DNA of 64,000 nucleotides from CAZNOG01 sp964574635 (GTDB lineage: Bacteria > Bacteroidota > Bacteroidia > Flavobacteriales_D > Cryomorphaceae), in assembly GCA_964574635.1 (NCBI GenBank), contig CAZNOG010000010.1, positions 1 to 64,000 of the forward strand, written 5' to 3'. The stretch's first letter is position 1. The number at the start of each line of letters is the position of its first letter. Shown here piece after piece: positions 26,924 through 35,321 of the stretch. Made by a program: the position numbers and the translations under genes. A model generated the notes under the pieces. It ran no database searches. It had not been told where the DNA came from and was given only the letters and a program-made list of their open reading frames with translations.

Positions 26924-28543
26924 TTACGGTCTCTCGGCCAAGATGGGCGGAGAAGTTGCCAGTGCAACCTCCCTGGGTGGCGTGCCCACCGCGTTTTCGG
27001 TCTTGTAAAAAACGCCGCAATTGTCTTTGCGCTCGAGGGAGGCGTCGACCATGAGGCCGGCCAATAGCCACAAGTTTTTCGTTTCGACGCTGAGCGCGTC
27101 GGGATGTGTGCCGGCGGTTGCGTTCTTCAACCGCTTTCCTAAAATCCCCAATTCCCGTTTCGCGAATTCCAGCCCGTTTTGGGTTCTGACGATGCCCAAG
27201 TGATTGGACACCAAGTATTGGATTTGGGATTTGATTTTGAGAACCGCCGTCGGGTTTGGTTTTTCTGCGCCGGGAGATGGTTTTTTCGCGTTGTGATTCT
27301 CACCGAGGTGCCGGATGTCGTTACTCGTTTTGGAAGCGTGGAGTGCCGCGCGGTGGGCGAAGACCAGTGCCTCGGTAAGTGAATTCGACGCCAGTCGGTT
27401 GCCGCCGTGCAGACCCGTGTGTGCGCACTCCCCGGCGGCATAGAGGTGGGGAATATCCGTGCGTCCGTGCAAGTCGGTGGTTATGCCGCCCACCAAATAG
27501 TGCGCGGCGGGAGCCACGGGAATGGGTTGAATGGTGGGATCGAGTCCGCCGCGTAGAAGGCGGCGCGTAATTTCGGGGAATGCCGCGTGGAAAGCGTGGG
27601 TTTCCAAGGCGGTGCAATCGAGCAACACGTGAGTTGCGCGGGTGCGCGTCATTTCCTCCGAGATGACGCGGCTCACCACGTCCCGGGGTGCCAAATCCCC
27701 CAATGGATGCCGCCCTTTCATCAGAGGCTCTCCCGCCAGGGTGCGAAGGGTGGCGCCAAAGCCTCGCACGGCTTCTGAAATCAGAAATGGCGGGTGACCT
27801 TTCCCGTCGAAAAATACCGTGGGGTGAAATTGAACGAATTCGAGATTCTCTACCGTCGCACCGGCGCGGTGAGCCATGGCCACGGCGTCGCCGGTGGCGA
27901 TGACGGGGTTTGTGGTGCGGGCGTACAATTGCCCCGCGCCCCCGCAGGCCAACAAGGTGTTTTCGGCGTAGTAACACTTGATTTTGCCCGTACGAGTGTC
28001 CAACGCCTCCACACCTACGCAGCGTGTGGAAAGGCCGTCGCCGTGGTCGAGGATGAGTTCGGTGGCCAGTTGGCCGCTATGGATGTGGACGTGGGGGAAT
28101 TCCCGGATTTTTTCCAGCAATACGCGAATGATCTCTTTTCCCGTGCTGTCTTTGTGGTGAACCACACGGGGACGGGAGTGCCCGCCTTCCAAGGCCAAAT
28201 CGAATCGCTCGTCTTCGGTCAGGTCGAAGCGCGCGCCGATCTCCGCCAACTCCAGCAGTCTTTCGGGACCTTCGGAAACGACGGTCTGCACCACGTCCAT
28301 TGCGCACAAGCCGTCGCCGGTGCGGATGGTGTCTCCGAAGTGGACTTCCGGGGAGTCGTTCTCGTCGGCTACGGCGGCGATGCCGCCTTGGGCGTAGCGG
28401 GTGTTTGACTCATCGGCTTCGCTCTTGGTCAGGATGGTGATGCGGGCGCCGGGTTCCAATTGGGCGACTTTGATGGCGTACATCAAGCCCGCGACTCCGG
28501 TTCCGACGATGAGGTGTCGGGAAGCTTCGATGTGGGTATTCAT
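26924..28543 (-). CDS. nadB: L-aspartate oxidase
   Basis: 539 residues. FAD-dependent oxidation of L-aspartate to iminoaspartate, the first step of NAD synthesis. Motifs: HLIVGTGVAGLMYAIK (FAD site), RYAQGGIAAV, HHKDSTGKEI, FVQFHPT, the catalytic EAVRGFG and HYLVGGITTDLHGRT, AAGECAHTGLHGGNRLASNS. All are typical for NadB within the succinate dehydrogenase flavoprotein superfamily. It starts 33 bp after the nadA stop on the same strand; a nadA-nadB operon supplies quinolinate together. Confidence 0.96.
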   Translation of the reverse strand: MNTHIEASRHLIVGTGVAGLMYAIKVAQLEPGARITILTKSEADESNTRYAQGGIAAVADENDSPEVHFGDTIRTGDGLCAMDVVQTVVSEGPERLLELAEIGARFDLTEDERFDLALEGGHSRPRVVHHKDSTGKEIIRVLLEKIREFPHVHIHSGQLATELILDHGDGLSTRCVGVEALDTRTGKIKCYYAENTLLACGGAGQLYARTTNPVIATGDAVAMAHRAGATVENLEFVQFHPTVFFDGKGHPPFLISEAVRGFGATLRTLAGEPLMKGRHPLGDLAPRDVVSRVISEEMTRTRATHVLLDCTALETHAFHAAFPEITRRLLRGGLDPTIQPIPVAPAAHYLVGGITTDLHGRTDIPHLYAAGECAHTGLHGGNRLASNSLTEALVFAHRAALHASKTSNDIRHLGENHNAKKPSPGAEKPNPTAVLKIKSQIQYLVSNHLGIVRTQNGLEFAKRELGILGKRLKNATAGTHPDALSVETKNLWLLAGLMVDASLERKDNCGVFYKTENAVGTPPREVALATSPPILAERP

Positions 28544-28576
28544 GCCTGGGGTGGGGGTGGCGTGGTGAAATGTGAT

Positions 28577-29554
28577 TTACGCACCGACCGGCGAAGGAGC
28601 GGACAGATCGAGCATGCGACGAATGGGCACCAAGGCGCGCACGCGGATGTCTTCGGGCACGTCCACCTTGGGGAACTCGTTCAAAAGACAGCGGTAGAGC
28701 TTTTCCAGGGTGTTCATTTTCATGAAGGCGCATTCGCTGCACGCGCAAGTGTTGTCTTCTTTGGCGGGGGCGGGGATCAGCGTTTTGCCCGGCACTTCTT
28801 CACACATTTTGTGCAGAATTCCTGCTTCGGTGGCCACGATGAATTGGGTTTTGTCGCTTTGTTTTACGTGGTTGATCATGCCCGACGTGGAGCCGATGTA
28901 CGTGGCGACGCCCAGAATTTCGGGACTCGATTCCGGATGGGCGATGAACTCGGCGTCGGGGTATTGCTTGTGCAGAGCCAATACCTTGTCCAGGGCGAAG
29001 GCTTCGTGCACTATGCACACGCCGTCCCACAACACCATGTCCCGGCCCGTTTTGCCGATGAGGTAATGCCCCAGATTTTTGTCGGGCGCGAAGATGATGG
29101 GCTTTTCCGGGGGAATGGAGGCAATGACTTTTTCGGCGTTGGACGAGGTGCAAATGATATCGCTCATGGCCTTTACTTCGGCCGAGCAATTCACATAGGT
29201 GACCACCACGTGATCGGGGTGGGCATCGACAAATTGACGGAATTCTTCGGGGGGAGCCGATTCGGCCAGTGAACAGGAAGCGCCGGCGTCGGGAATGACC
29301 ACCAGCTTGTCGGGGTTGAGAATTTTCGCGGTTTCGGCCATGAAGTGCACGCCGGCGAAAACGATCATGGAGGCGTCGGTTTCGGCGGCGCGTTGTGCCA
29401 ATCCCAAGCTGTCGCCCACGTAATCGGCGATGTCTTGTATCTCCGGCTCTTGGTAATAGTGCGCGAGAATCACGGCGTTCTTCTTTCGCCTGAGTTCGTT
29501 GATTTTTTTGTAAAGCTCTGCCGTGGACAGAGTTGGGGCCGTTGATTTGTTCAT
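28577..29554 (-). CDS. nadA: Quinolinate synthase A
   Basis: 325 residues from ATG 29554 (MNKSTAPTLSTAELY); the longer upstream frame is low quality. It condenses iminoaspartate with DHAP to quinolinate using a [4Fe-4S] cluster. Cluster cysteines are visible in TYVNCSAEVK, WDGVCIVHEAF and the C-terminal NTCACSECAFM. Substrate motifs LAHYYQEPEIQDIADYVGDS, GVHFMAETAKIL and CIVHEAF are intact. First gene of the nadAB unit; a candidate promoter lies 60-90 bp upstream. Confidence 0.96.
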   Translation of the reverse strand: MNKSTAPTLSTAELYKKINELRRKKNAVILAHYYQEPEIQDIADYVGDSLGLAQRAAETDASMIVFAGVHFMAETAKILNPDKLVVIPDAGASCSLAESAPPEEFRQFVDAHPDHVVVTYVNCSAEVKAMSDIICTSSNAEKVIASIPPEKPIIFAPDKNLGHYLIGKTGRDMVLWDGVCIVHEAFALDKVLALHKQYPDAEFIAHPESSPEILGVATYIGSTSGMINHVKQSDKTQFIVATEAGILHKMCEEVPGKTLIPAPAKEDNTCACSECAFMKMNTLEKLYRCLLNEFPKVDVPEDIRVRALVPIRRMLDLSAPSPVGA

Positions 29555-29613
29555 GTCCCGAAGGTTTGAAAGATGAAAAGGGTAATTAGGACTAAGATGT
29601 CTGTTATTTGCCG

Positions 29614-29644
29614 CGAATGTATCAAACCTCGCGATACGGGGCAA
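29614..29644 (-). promoter_or_regulatory. Candidate promoter of nadA-nadB
   Basis: On the minus strand TTG (29644-29642), 20 bp, then TACATTCG (29621-29614), close to the TAnnTTTG pattern with one mismatch. It would give a leader of about 53 nt ahead of the nadA ATG. Confidence 0.45.
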
Positions 29645-29809
29645 TGACTTTGGCCCGGATTCGAAAAATAATATGAGGTCCGGTGCGCGGCTACCCGGGG
29701 ATTGAGAGCGGGGTGTGGATTGGGATACTCGGAAAGGGAATGGGCTGCGTGCCGACCCACCCACAAACACAAAAAAAACACGCACGCACGTAAAAACCGC
29801 GGGGGCGAA

Positions 29810-30361
29810 TCAGGTCGTGGGTACGAGGTTGGCTTTTTCCCAGTTGAGGATGCGCTGCTTGAGGGGTGCGCCCCATTTGAAATTGCCGGGGTTGCCGTCG
29901 GAACGTACCACGCGGTGGCAGGGGATGAGGAAGGCGATGGGGTTTTTGCCGATGGCGGTGCCCACGGCGCGTGTGGCGCCCGGCTCGCCGATGGCGCGGG
30001 CGATCTGGCCGTATGTGCGCGTGGTTCCGAAGGGAATTTTCACCAATTCTCTCCACACGCGATTCTGGAACGGGGTGCCCAGGGGGTGGAGTTTCACTTT
30101 GTCGCAATCTTTGGGACAGGGCGCGAAGGCGCAGTGCATGAGCTCTTGGAAATAGTGATCCATCCTCACCAATTTGGCGTTGGGGAAGAGGGCGGCGATC
30201 TCCTGGTGATCGTTCGTGTTTTCGTCGATGAAAGACACGTAGCACACGCCTTTGTGGGTGTTGGCCGCAAGCACGGGCCCGAAGGGAGTCGTCGCGCGGC
30301 CGTAACCGATGGCGAACCTCTCCTTTACGGGTGTAGAATTTCCGAGGGAATTGTCTCTCAT
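29810..30361 (-). CDS. ogt: Methylated-DNA-protein cysteine methyltransferase
   Basis: 183 residues from ATG 30361 (a GTG two codons earlier is possible). It repairs O6-alkylguanine by irreversible transfer to its own Cys. The acceptor motif is LIPCHRVVRSDG, preceded by GTTRTYGQIARAIG (recognition helix) and AVGTAIGKNP; the N-terminal domain is short and there is no AdaA domain. It is single, 125 bp downstream of the methyltransferase gene on the same strand. Confidence 0.94.
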   Translation of the reverse strand: MRDNSLGNSTPVKERFAIGYGRATTPFGPVLAANTHKGVCYVSFIDENTNDHQEIAALFPNAKLVRMDHYFQELMHCAFAPCPKDCDKVKLHPLGTPFQNRVWRELVKIPFGTTRTYGQIARAIGEPGATRAVGTAIGKNPIAFLIPCHRVVRSDGNPGNFKWGAPLKQRILNWEKANLVPTT

Positions 30362-30492
30362 ACCCACAAGACGATAGCGGGGTGCCGAAGTGGCTTACTA
30401 TCGGAAATTAAATTTTTCCTCGGTCGGGGTAAGGTCAACTTTAAATCGACGGGTGGCGAGACTGACCTAAGGTGTGGCTTGTGGGCTGAGGG

Positions 30493-31284
30493 TCAGTCGT
30501 CGAGCTTTTTTCTGGCGATTACGGAAATGGCGCTGAGGTTTTCCCGGTATTGGTGGAAAACGGCGCGCATGCGGAGGATGCGTTTCCGCGCTTCGGGGTG
30601 CGTGGCGATGTTGAAGCCGATTTTCAGAGCGCCGAACAGGCCTTCGTCGTCGATCATGCGCTTCTTTTCCAGCAAGTGCATGGGGTTGTGGTAGGTTTGC
30701 ACGATTTCAAACCCCTGGTTTTCCAGCAGGGCGTGCCACTCCCGGGTGGTTTGGGGCCGCGCGTTTACATGGATGGCTTTGGCCAAGGTGCGCTGAATTT
30801 CGGCTTTCGAGTCTTCGTCGAGGCTCACCGGCTCCAAGCACAACTCGTGAATTCCGTACAGGCCGCCCGGCTTCAACAGGCGGTGCGCCTCTTTGATGAT
30901 CATGGATTTTCGCTTGTCGACGTGCATGGTGAGCATGGCCTCGCCGTACACTTTGTCGGCGCACTGCGATTCCAGGGTGGATTCCGCCGCGTTGGCCATC
31001 ACGATGCGGTGGCCGTTGCCCGACACGAGGCGCTTCAAACGCTCGGCGGCCTTGACGTCGAGTTCCACGCCCGTGTACGAGACGGGATTTTTCGACAGAG
31101 TGATACCGGCCGTGAATCCGGTGCCCGGCGCGAATTCGACCACGCGGTCGGAGGAGCAAATGTCCAGTCCGTCCAACATTTTCATGGTCAGTTCTTTTCC
31201 ACCCGGGCGCAAAACTTTCTTCCCCATTTGCGCGAGGATCCAATGTCCTTGGGCGTGTTTGAAATCCATTTTCCCTTTTGACAT
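30493..31284 (-). CDS. Class I SAM-dependent methyltransferase
   Basis: 263 residues. SAM-binding motif I reads VVEFAPGTGFTAGITL with acidic Glu at strand two (YTGVELDVKA). Motif II region (AEAMLTMHVDKRKSMIIKEAH) and the post-motif LLKPGGLYGIHEL are typical of small-molecule methyltransferases of the UbiE/arsenite type. Substrate cannot be inferred. No operon partner except possibly ogt downstream. Confidence 0.85.
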   Translation of the reverse strand: MSKGKMDFKHAQGHWILAQMGKKVLRPGGKELTMKMLDGLDICSSDRVVEFAPGTGFTAGITLSKNPVSYTGVELDVKAAERLKRLVSGNGHRIVMANAAESTLESQCADKVYGEAMLTMHVDKRKSMIIKEAHRLLKPGGLYGIHELCLEPVSLDEDSKAEIQRTLAKAIHVNARPQTTREWHALLENQGFEIVQTYHNPMHLLEKKRMIDDEGLFGALKIGFNIATHPEARKRILRMRAVFHQYRENLSAISVIARKKLDD

Positions 31285-31419
31285 GTTTTTGTTGTTTTTC
31301 CTGAGAAATTCCGTGCGTGATTTTTGCTATGTCCTGATTTACTCACGTATGTCGCGCAGTATAGGGCTATTCGATCGGGGCAAAATTAGGGATTAATTAG
31401 GACTTATTACTCTTTTATT

Positions 31420-32148
31420 TTGGGAAATTTCGAATTTGCTATCGAATCGATTCGCGTTACCTTCGCGCCTTTTCCCGCAAATAGTGGCACTTTGTATCCC
31501 GAAATCTTCGACGGCCTCCGCATAGGGGGCGTGTATGTGCACGAACCCGGCGCCTTGTTGAGCAATTTCGCTTTGGCCATGACCGGGTGGATCGTCTTCT
31601 TCGCGCTGCGGAAGCGGGGAGATGAAATTTCCCGGCGGTGGAGCCTGTTCGCAATGTTCCTCGCCCTCGGCACCACCGGCGGCATGTGGGTGCACGGCTT
31701 TCCCCATTTGTTTTCCCCTCGGGCTTTTTACCTCTTATGGGCCGTAAAAAATTCGTGCGTGCCCTTGGCCGATTTTTTCGCCTTGTTGGCGTGCGCGGCG
31801 TACGTTCCAACGCGGTGGCAAACGACTTACTTGGTGGCCATTGCCGCAAAAGCCTTCACCGCCGTACTCCTTCTCTTTCTCACGTATTCCTTTCTGCCCG
31901 CCGCCATCGATCTGGGGTTGAGTTACGCCGCCATCCTGGTGCTCACCTTTGCGGATCGACGACGCACCACGTACGCAAAGTGGATTTTCCGCGCCTTTCT
32001 CACCGCGCTGTTGTCCGGTCTCCTGTACGTGTTCAAATGGGACGTCGACCCCGTGTGGTTCAGCCACAAAGACATGGTTCACCTCTTCGCAATCTTATCG
32101 CTGTGCATGATTTTCCGCGCAAACCGTGGTCGCGGAGGGGCGGGGTAG
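31420..32148 (+). CDS. Multi-pass membrane protein of unknown function
   Basis: About 200-242 residues with six or seven hydrophobic helices (ALAMTGWIVFFAL, LFAMFLALGTTGGMWVHGF, LADFFALLACAAYVP, AVLLLFLTYSFLP, LSYAAILVLTF, FLTALLSGLLYVFK, MVHLFAILSLCMIFR). Conserved-looking His residues (WVHGFPHLF, HKDMVHLF) are arranged as in ceramidase-like or DUF6962-type membrane hydrolases, but I cannot confirm this. There is no ATG near the N-terminus; the frame opens with TTG at 31420 and the true start may be a downstream TTG or GTG. Confidence 0.65.
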   Translation: MGNFEFAIESIRVTFAPFPANSGTLYPEIFDGLRIGGVYVHEPGALLSNFALAMTGWIVFFALRKRGDEISRRWSLFAMFLALGTTGGMWVHGFPHLFSPRAFYLLWAVKNSCVPLADFFALLACAAYVPTRWQTTYLVAIAAKAFTAVLLLFLTYSFLPAAIDLGLSYAAILVLTFADRRRTTYAKWIFRAFLTALLSGLLYVFKWDVDPVWFSHKDMVHLFAILSLCMIFRANRGRGGAG

Positions 32149-32263
32149 AAGGGGGATTTTGTGGGTGTAAGTCACCGATTGAGTTCTCGTCCTTTTTTTC
32201 TTATCCGATTATTGATCGTAAATTCGTGATTCCCGCATTTTCCGGAAATTCAATCCCCCGACA

Positions 32264-32917
32264 ATGAAAGTGATTTACGTTTTCGATACCCTGTGCATTT
32301 GGTGCTACGGATTTTCCGAAGTCATCGGGGAGCTGCACGACGAATACCGCCGTCGGTTACCTTTCGAAGTGGTGTCGGGGGGCATGCTTCGCCACGAGCG
32401 GAAAGGCACCCTGCCCGAGGTGGGTCAATACATCCGCGACGGGTACCCTCTGGTGCAACGCAAAACCGGCGCCCGCTTCGGAGAGGATTTTTTGGAAATG
32501 CTCGAGGGCAACGCCCCGGCGGTTTTCGATTCGGACATTCCCGCCCGCGCCGTGGCGGCGTTCAAAATGCTCCATCCCGCTCAGACTCTGGCCTACACCA
32601 CCGAAATCCAAAAGGCGATTTTCATCGATGGCATGGACCCTTCCAATCCTCTTCCGTACATCGACGTCGCCGCGGAATTCGACTTGGAAGCCAAGGAATT
32701 CAAACGCCTCTTTACAGGCGAAGAGTCCATCGCCGCAGCGGAGAGGGATTTCAAGCGCACGGTCGATTTGGGTGCCACCGGCTACCCCACGGTGTACTTC
32801 GAATTCGACGGCCAGCCCCGATTGATCGCACGTGGCTACACGGATTTCAACGTGCTGCAGGCGCGCTTCGATCACGTGGTGAGCAGGGCCAAAGCCCGTG
32901 AGCAATCCATGAATTGA
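32264..32917 (+). CDS. DsbA-like (FrnE-type) thiol oxidoreductase, cytosolic
   Basis: 217 residues, no signal peptide. It starts MKVIYVFDTLCIWCYGFS with a CxxC active site (C11-x2-C14 region) at the usual place of DsbA-family proteins, a helical insertion, and the cis-Pro motif GATGYPTVYFEF. It resembles 2-hydroxychromene isomerase/FrnE-like DsbA proteins in the cytosol. The function is probably thiol-disulfide chemistry or glutathione-type conjugation; substrate unknown. It is convergent with the FISUMP gene and ends in a shared terminator. Confidence 0.85.
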   Translation: MKVIYVFDTLCIWCYGFSEVIGELHDEYRRRLPFEVVSGGMLRHERKGTLPEVGQYIRDGYPLVQRKTGARFGEDFLEMLEGNAPAVFDSDIPARAVAAFKMLHPAQTLAYTTEIQKAIFIDGMDPSNPLPYIDVAAEFDLEAKEFKRLFTGEESIAAAERDFKRTVDLGATGYPTVYFEFDGQPRLIARGYTDFNVLQARFDHVVSRAKAREQSMN

Positions 32918-32940
32918 CTCTCTGCCCGGAGGGGAATTAA

Positions 32941-32969
32941 AAACGGGGTGAAAAAATTCCACCCCGTTT
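32941..32969. terminator. Bidirectional terminator between the DsbA-like and FISUMP genes
   Basis: Perfect 10-bp stem AAACGGGGTG (32941-32950) and CACCCCGTTT (32960-32969) with a 9-nt loop. T-rich on both strands after the stem (TTTTTAATT on minus, GTTTGATTTT on plus), suited to the convergent genes either side. Confidence 0.75.
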
Positions 32970-33002
32970 GATTTTCCGCGACGTCGAAAATCCTTACGCG
33001 CG

Positions 33003-34070
33003 TCAGTCTTTTATGCAGCGAACCGACAGCCCCGCGGCCTGAGTGTTTCCGCTCACCCCTTGTTGGATGGACGCGTAGTGGCTTCCGTTGGAGTTGGTTC
33101 CGAAAGTGAGGATGGATCCGCGTTTCTCCACTCCGTCCACGTCCATCAACGTACTCGACCAGTACCTTCCGTTCGTACCTTCTTGAGCGATCATGCCCGT
33201 ATACGAAGCCCTGTATCCGCCCATGGGAAGTTTCAACGGCGACCCCATCGCGCCCGCGGGTGAGTTTTGCGACCAATTCGCCAATTCGGCTTCCCACTCT
33301 TCGATCGTGGGGATGCGGTATCCGTCGGGGCATGGGTTGTTGGTGCCCGATTCCCCTTGCCACAACCCGTCGACCGAGGGTGTATACCAGTTGTTGTACG
33401 AAGTCACGTAATCTGCGATGATGAATTTGTCGTGACCGGGGTAGGGGGAATTGCCGACGTCGGAAGTCACTTCCGAATCGCGGCACTGGTGGCCATCGGC
33501 ACCTCGACCCCATTGAAAAAGTCCGCCATAAGCCTCCGCGTCCGCGGCGTTCGTCGCCGCTCGGGAAGCGCCCAAATTCCTGTCCATCCAAGTGCGCCCG
33601 GTCGCCGGATTGTACACCTCTACGATTTCGGTCGCGCCCGTGCCGCAGTCTTCACCCTCCACTTCGATGACGGGGCAGGACTGCATCAGGGGTGGCACCG
33701 GCCCACAAAAGCCGTAAGGACCCTCGCCCCCTGTGCCATACATGGTCAAAATCAAGTCGCGCAAGGAATTCATGGTTTCCACCGAGGCTTCGGCTTGAAC
33801 CTCGGAAGGGTAGCCTTGATCGCAAAGACATTTTTCATTGTACCACGAGGCTTGGAAGCCCCAGATTTGCTCGCAGGAATTTTCCGGCATGGTTTGCATT
33901 GAATCGAGAAAGAGCATCGCCACTTCGCAACCGTCGGCGGAGAAAAGTGAGTCATCCGGATCGCCGCTACCGTTGCCGTTATTGTTGCCGTTGTTGTCTT
34001 TTTCGCATCCGAAAAGTGCGACGAAAATTGCGAGCCCTATGGATAGCACCGCGTACTTGGTTTTAAACAT
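33003..34070 (-). CDS. FISUMP-domain lipoprotein
   Basis: 355 residues from ATG 34070. Lipoprotein signal MFKTKYAVLSIGLAIFVALFGC with a D/N/G-rich linker after Cys (surface export type). Residues about 175-355 form a Fibrobacter succinogenes major paralogous (FISUMP) domain: NPATGRTWMDRNLGASRAAT, GGLFQWGRGADGHQ, CPDGYRIPTIEEWEAE, GRYWSSTL and AAGLSVRCIKD. This is a C-type lectin-like fold related to SUMF1, found on surface proteins of Bacteroidota. The middle part is Cys-rich (several CP and CG pairs). Binding partner unknown. Confidence 0.87.
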   Translation of the reverse strand: MFKTKYAVLSIGLAIFVALFGCEKDNNGNNNGNGSGDPDDSLFSADGCEVAMLFLDSMQTMPENSCEQIWGFQASWYNEKCLCDQGYPSEVQAEASVETMNSLRDLILTMYGTGGEGPYGFCGPVPPLMQSCPVIEVEGEDCGTGATEIVEVYNPATGRTWMDRNLGASRAATNAADAEAYGGLFQWGRGADGHQCRDSEVTSDVGNSPYPGHDKFIIADYVTSYNNWYTPSVDGLWQGESGTNNPCPDGYRIPTIEEWEAELANWSQNSPAGAMGSPLKLPMGGYRASYTGMIAQEGTNGRYWSSTLMDVDGVEKRGSILTFGTNSNGSHYASIQQGVSGNTQAAGLSVRCIKD

Positions 34071-34411
34071 GATTGGGATTTTAGATTGGTTGATAAAAAA
34101 TGACCCTCGGATGCCGCTCGTCGGGATCCGAAGTATGAACCGCCCGCGAGAATTCGGGCGCAAAAGAAAAAAGGGATGTCGTGGGGTTGGTGTGGGGAGG
34201 TCAACCTCCTCACGATGGAAGGAGCATTTCCTGCGCTTCCCATTTTATTTTTATCGAGACTGTTTGCGGTATCCGCTCCAGGTTTATGGTGTGTCGCTCC
34301 GATGCGTGGTGGGCAATAATGCGCGCACGGTGAACGTCTCAAAACTCGATTCATTCAGGTATCGGCGCGAATTTGCGCCCGGTTTGGGCGGCAATATATG
34401 ATAAAATGAAA

Positions 34412-34768
34412 TTAATTCCCCGAATAAATCGTGCCCGATGTCGGGGTTTCCATCAATTTTATTTTGGACAGTTGTGGGAGTTTCGGTTTGATTTTGTCCC
34501 ATAGCCACACCGCAATGTGCTCGCAGGTAGGGTTTTCCAGTCCTTTAATGTCGTTGAGAACTCGGTGGTCCAGGGCATCGACCAGCGGTTTCACGACGGA
34601 CTTTACTTCGGCGAAATCGGCCACCCATCCCAGTCGCTCATCCAAATCACCATCCAGATACACGGTGAGCAAGTAGGTGTGCCCGTGCATCCTGCGGCAT
34701 TTGTGTCCTTCGGGAACGTGGGGCAAGAAGTGCGCTGAATCGAAAGTGAAGCTTTTGAAAATCTGCAT
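34412..34768 (-). CDS. queD: 6-carboxy-5,6,7,8-tetrahydropterin synthase
   Basis: 118 residues from ATG 34768 (MQIFKSFTFDSAHFL); the longer upstream frame has no homology features. It converts 7,8-dihydroneopterin triphosphate to CPH4 in queuosine synthesis. Zinc-binding His residues: FDSAHFL and MHGHTYLLTV; catalytic Cys in GHKCRRMHGH; the C-terminal ENPTCEHIAVWLW and ETPTSGTIY motifs bind the pterin. A TAAATTTG -7 box lies upstream (34824-34817). No other queuosine gene is adjacent. Confidence 0.95.
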   Translation of the reverse strand: MQIFKSFTFDSAHFLPHVPEGHKCRRMHGHTYLLTVYLDGDLDERLGWVADFAEVKSVVKPLVDALDHRVLNDIKGLENPTCEHIAVWLWDKIKPKLPQLSKIKLMETPTSGTIYSGN

Positions 34769-34840
34769 GGTCTGCGGTGTGTGGGAGGGCTGCACCCTCG
34801 TAGGATGAACGGAGTGCAAATTTAGGTATTTGGGGGGATT

Positions 34841-35130
34841 GGGTGCGAGTGCTTTCCGGACAGGAGACGCCGACTCAAATCGGATCAAAGAATCAGGTGG
34901 GACTGGAGGGATCGGGGACCGGTGATCGGGTGCGAGTGCTTTCCGGCCAGGTGACTCCGAGGCGACTAAAATCGGATCAGGGATCAGGTGGGACTGGAGG
35001 GATCGGGGATCGGTGATCGGGTACGAGTGCTTTCCGGACAGGAGACTCTGCGCCGACTAAAATCGGATCAAAGGATCAGGTGGAACTGTAGGGATCGGGG
35101 ACCGGTGATCGGGTGCGAGTGCTTTCCGGA
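34841..35130. repeat. Tandem repeat of about 90 bp, three full units plus a partial
   Basis: The block GGGTGCGAGTGCTTTCCGGA recurs at 34841, 34928, 35019 (one change) and 35111, so periods are 87, 91 and 92 bp. Each unit continues with a variable CAGGAGAC part, TCGGATCA, CAGGTGGGACTGGAGGGATC and a GGTGATC end. No frame stays open through it. It lies between the queD start and the dnaK terminator; function unknown. Confidence 0.85.
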
Positions 35131-35253
35131 GAGTCCCACGATCGAGTCAAACCAATCCACATCCGCAAGCCAAATAAACCCTCACCGATTCTCTCACCCG
35201 ATTTGCGTTCGGAGAGTCCCACGATCGACTCAAACCCATCCACATCCGCAATC
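35128..35253. repeat. Direct repeat of about 40 bp, two copies 83 bp apart
   Basis: GGAGAGTCCCACGATCGA begins at 35128 and again at 35211, followed in both by a TCAAACC and ATCCACATCCGCA stretch with only two visible changes. It abuts the 90-bp array, so the whole 34841-35253 segment is repeat-derived. Confidence 0.8.
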
Positions 35254-35258
35254 CGGAC

Positions 35259-35294
35259 AAAAAAAAGCCCCCCCTAAATCGGGGAGGCCCTTTT
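35259..35294 (-). terminator. Terminator of dnaK
   Basis: On the minus strand GGGCCTCCCC and GGGGGGGC form a stem around GATTTA followed by eight T (35266-35259), 30-60 bp after the dnaK stop. A short TTTT on the plus side may also give weak activity that way. Confidence 0.75.
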
Positions 35295-35321
35295 CGTATT
35301 CAGTCAGCGACTGCCTAAGCG

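Noticed and set aside
30368..30492. tRNA gene
   Set aside because: Some stem-like pairing was seen but no T-loop motif, acceptor stem or CCA end fits.
34841..35253. CRISPR-like array
   Set aside because: Units repeat over their whole length with no unique spacers, and no cas gene is near.
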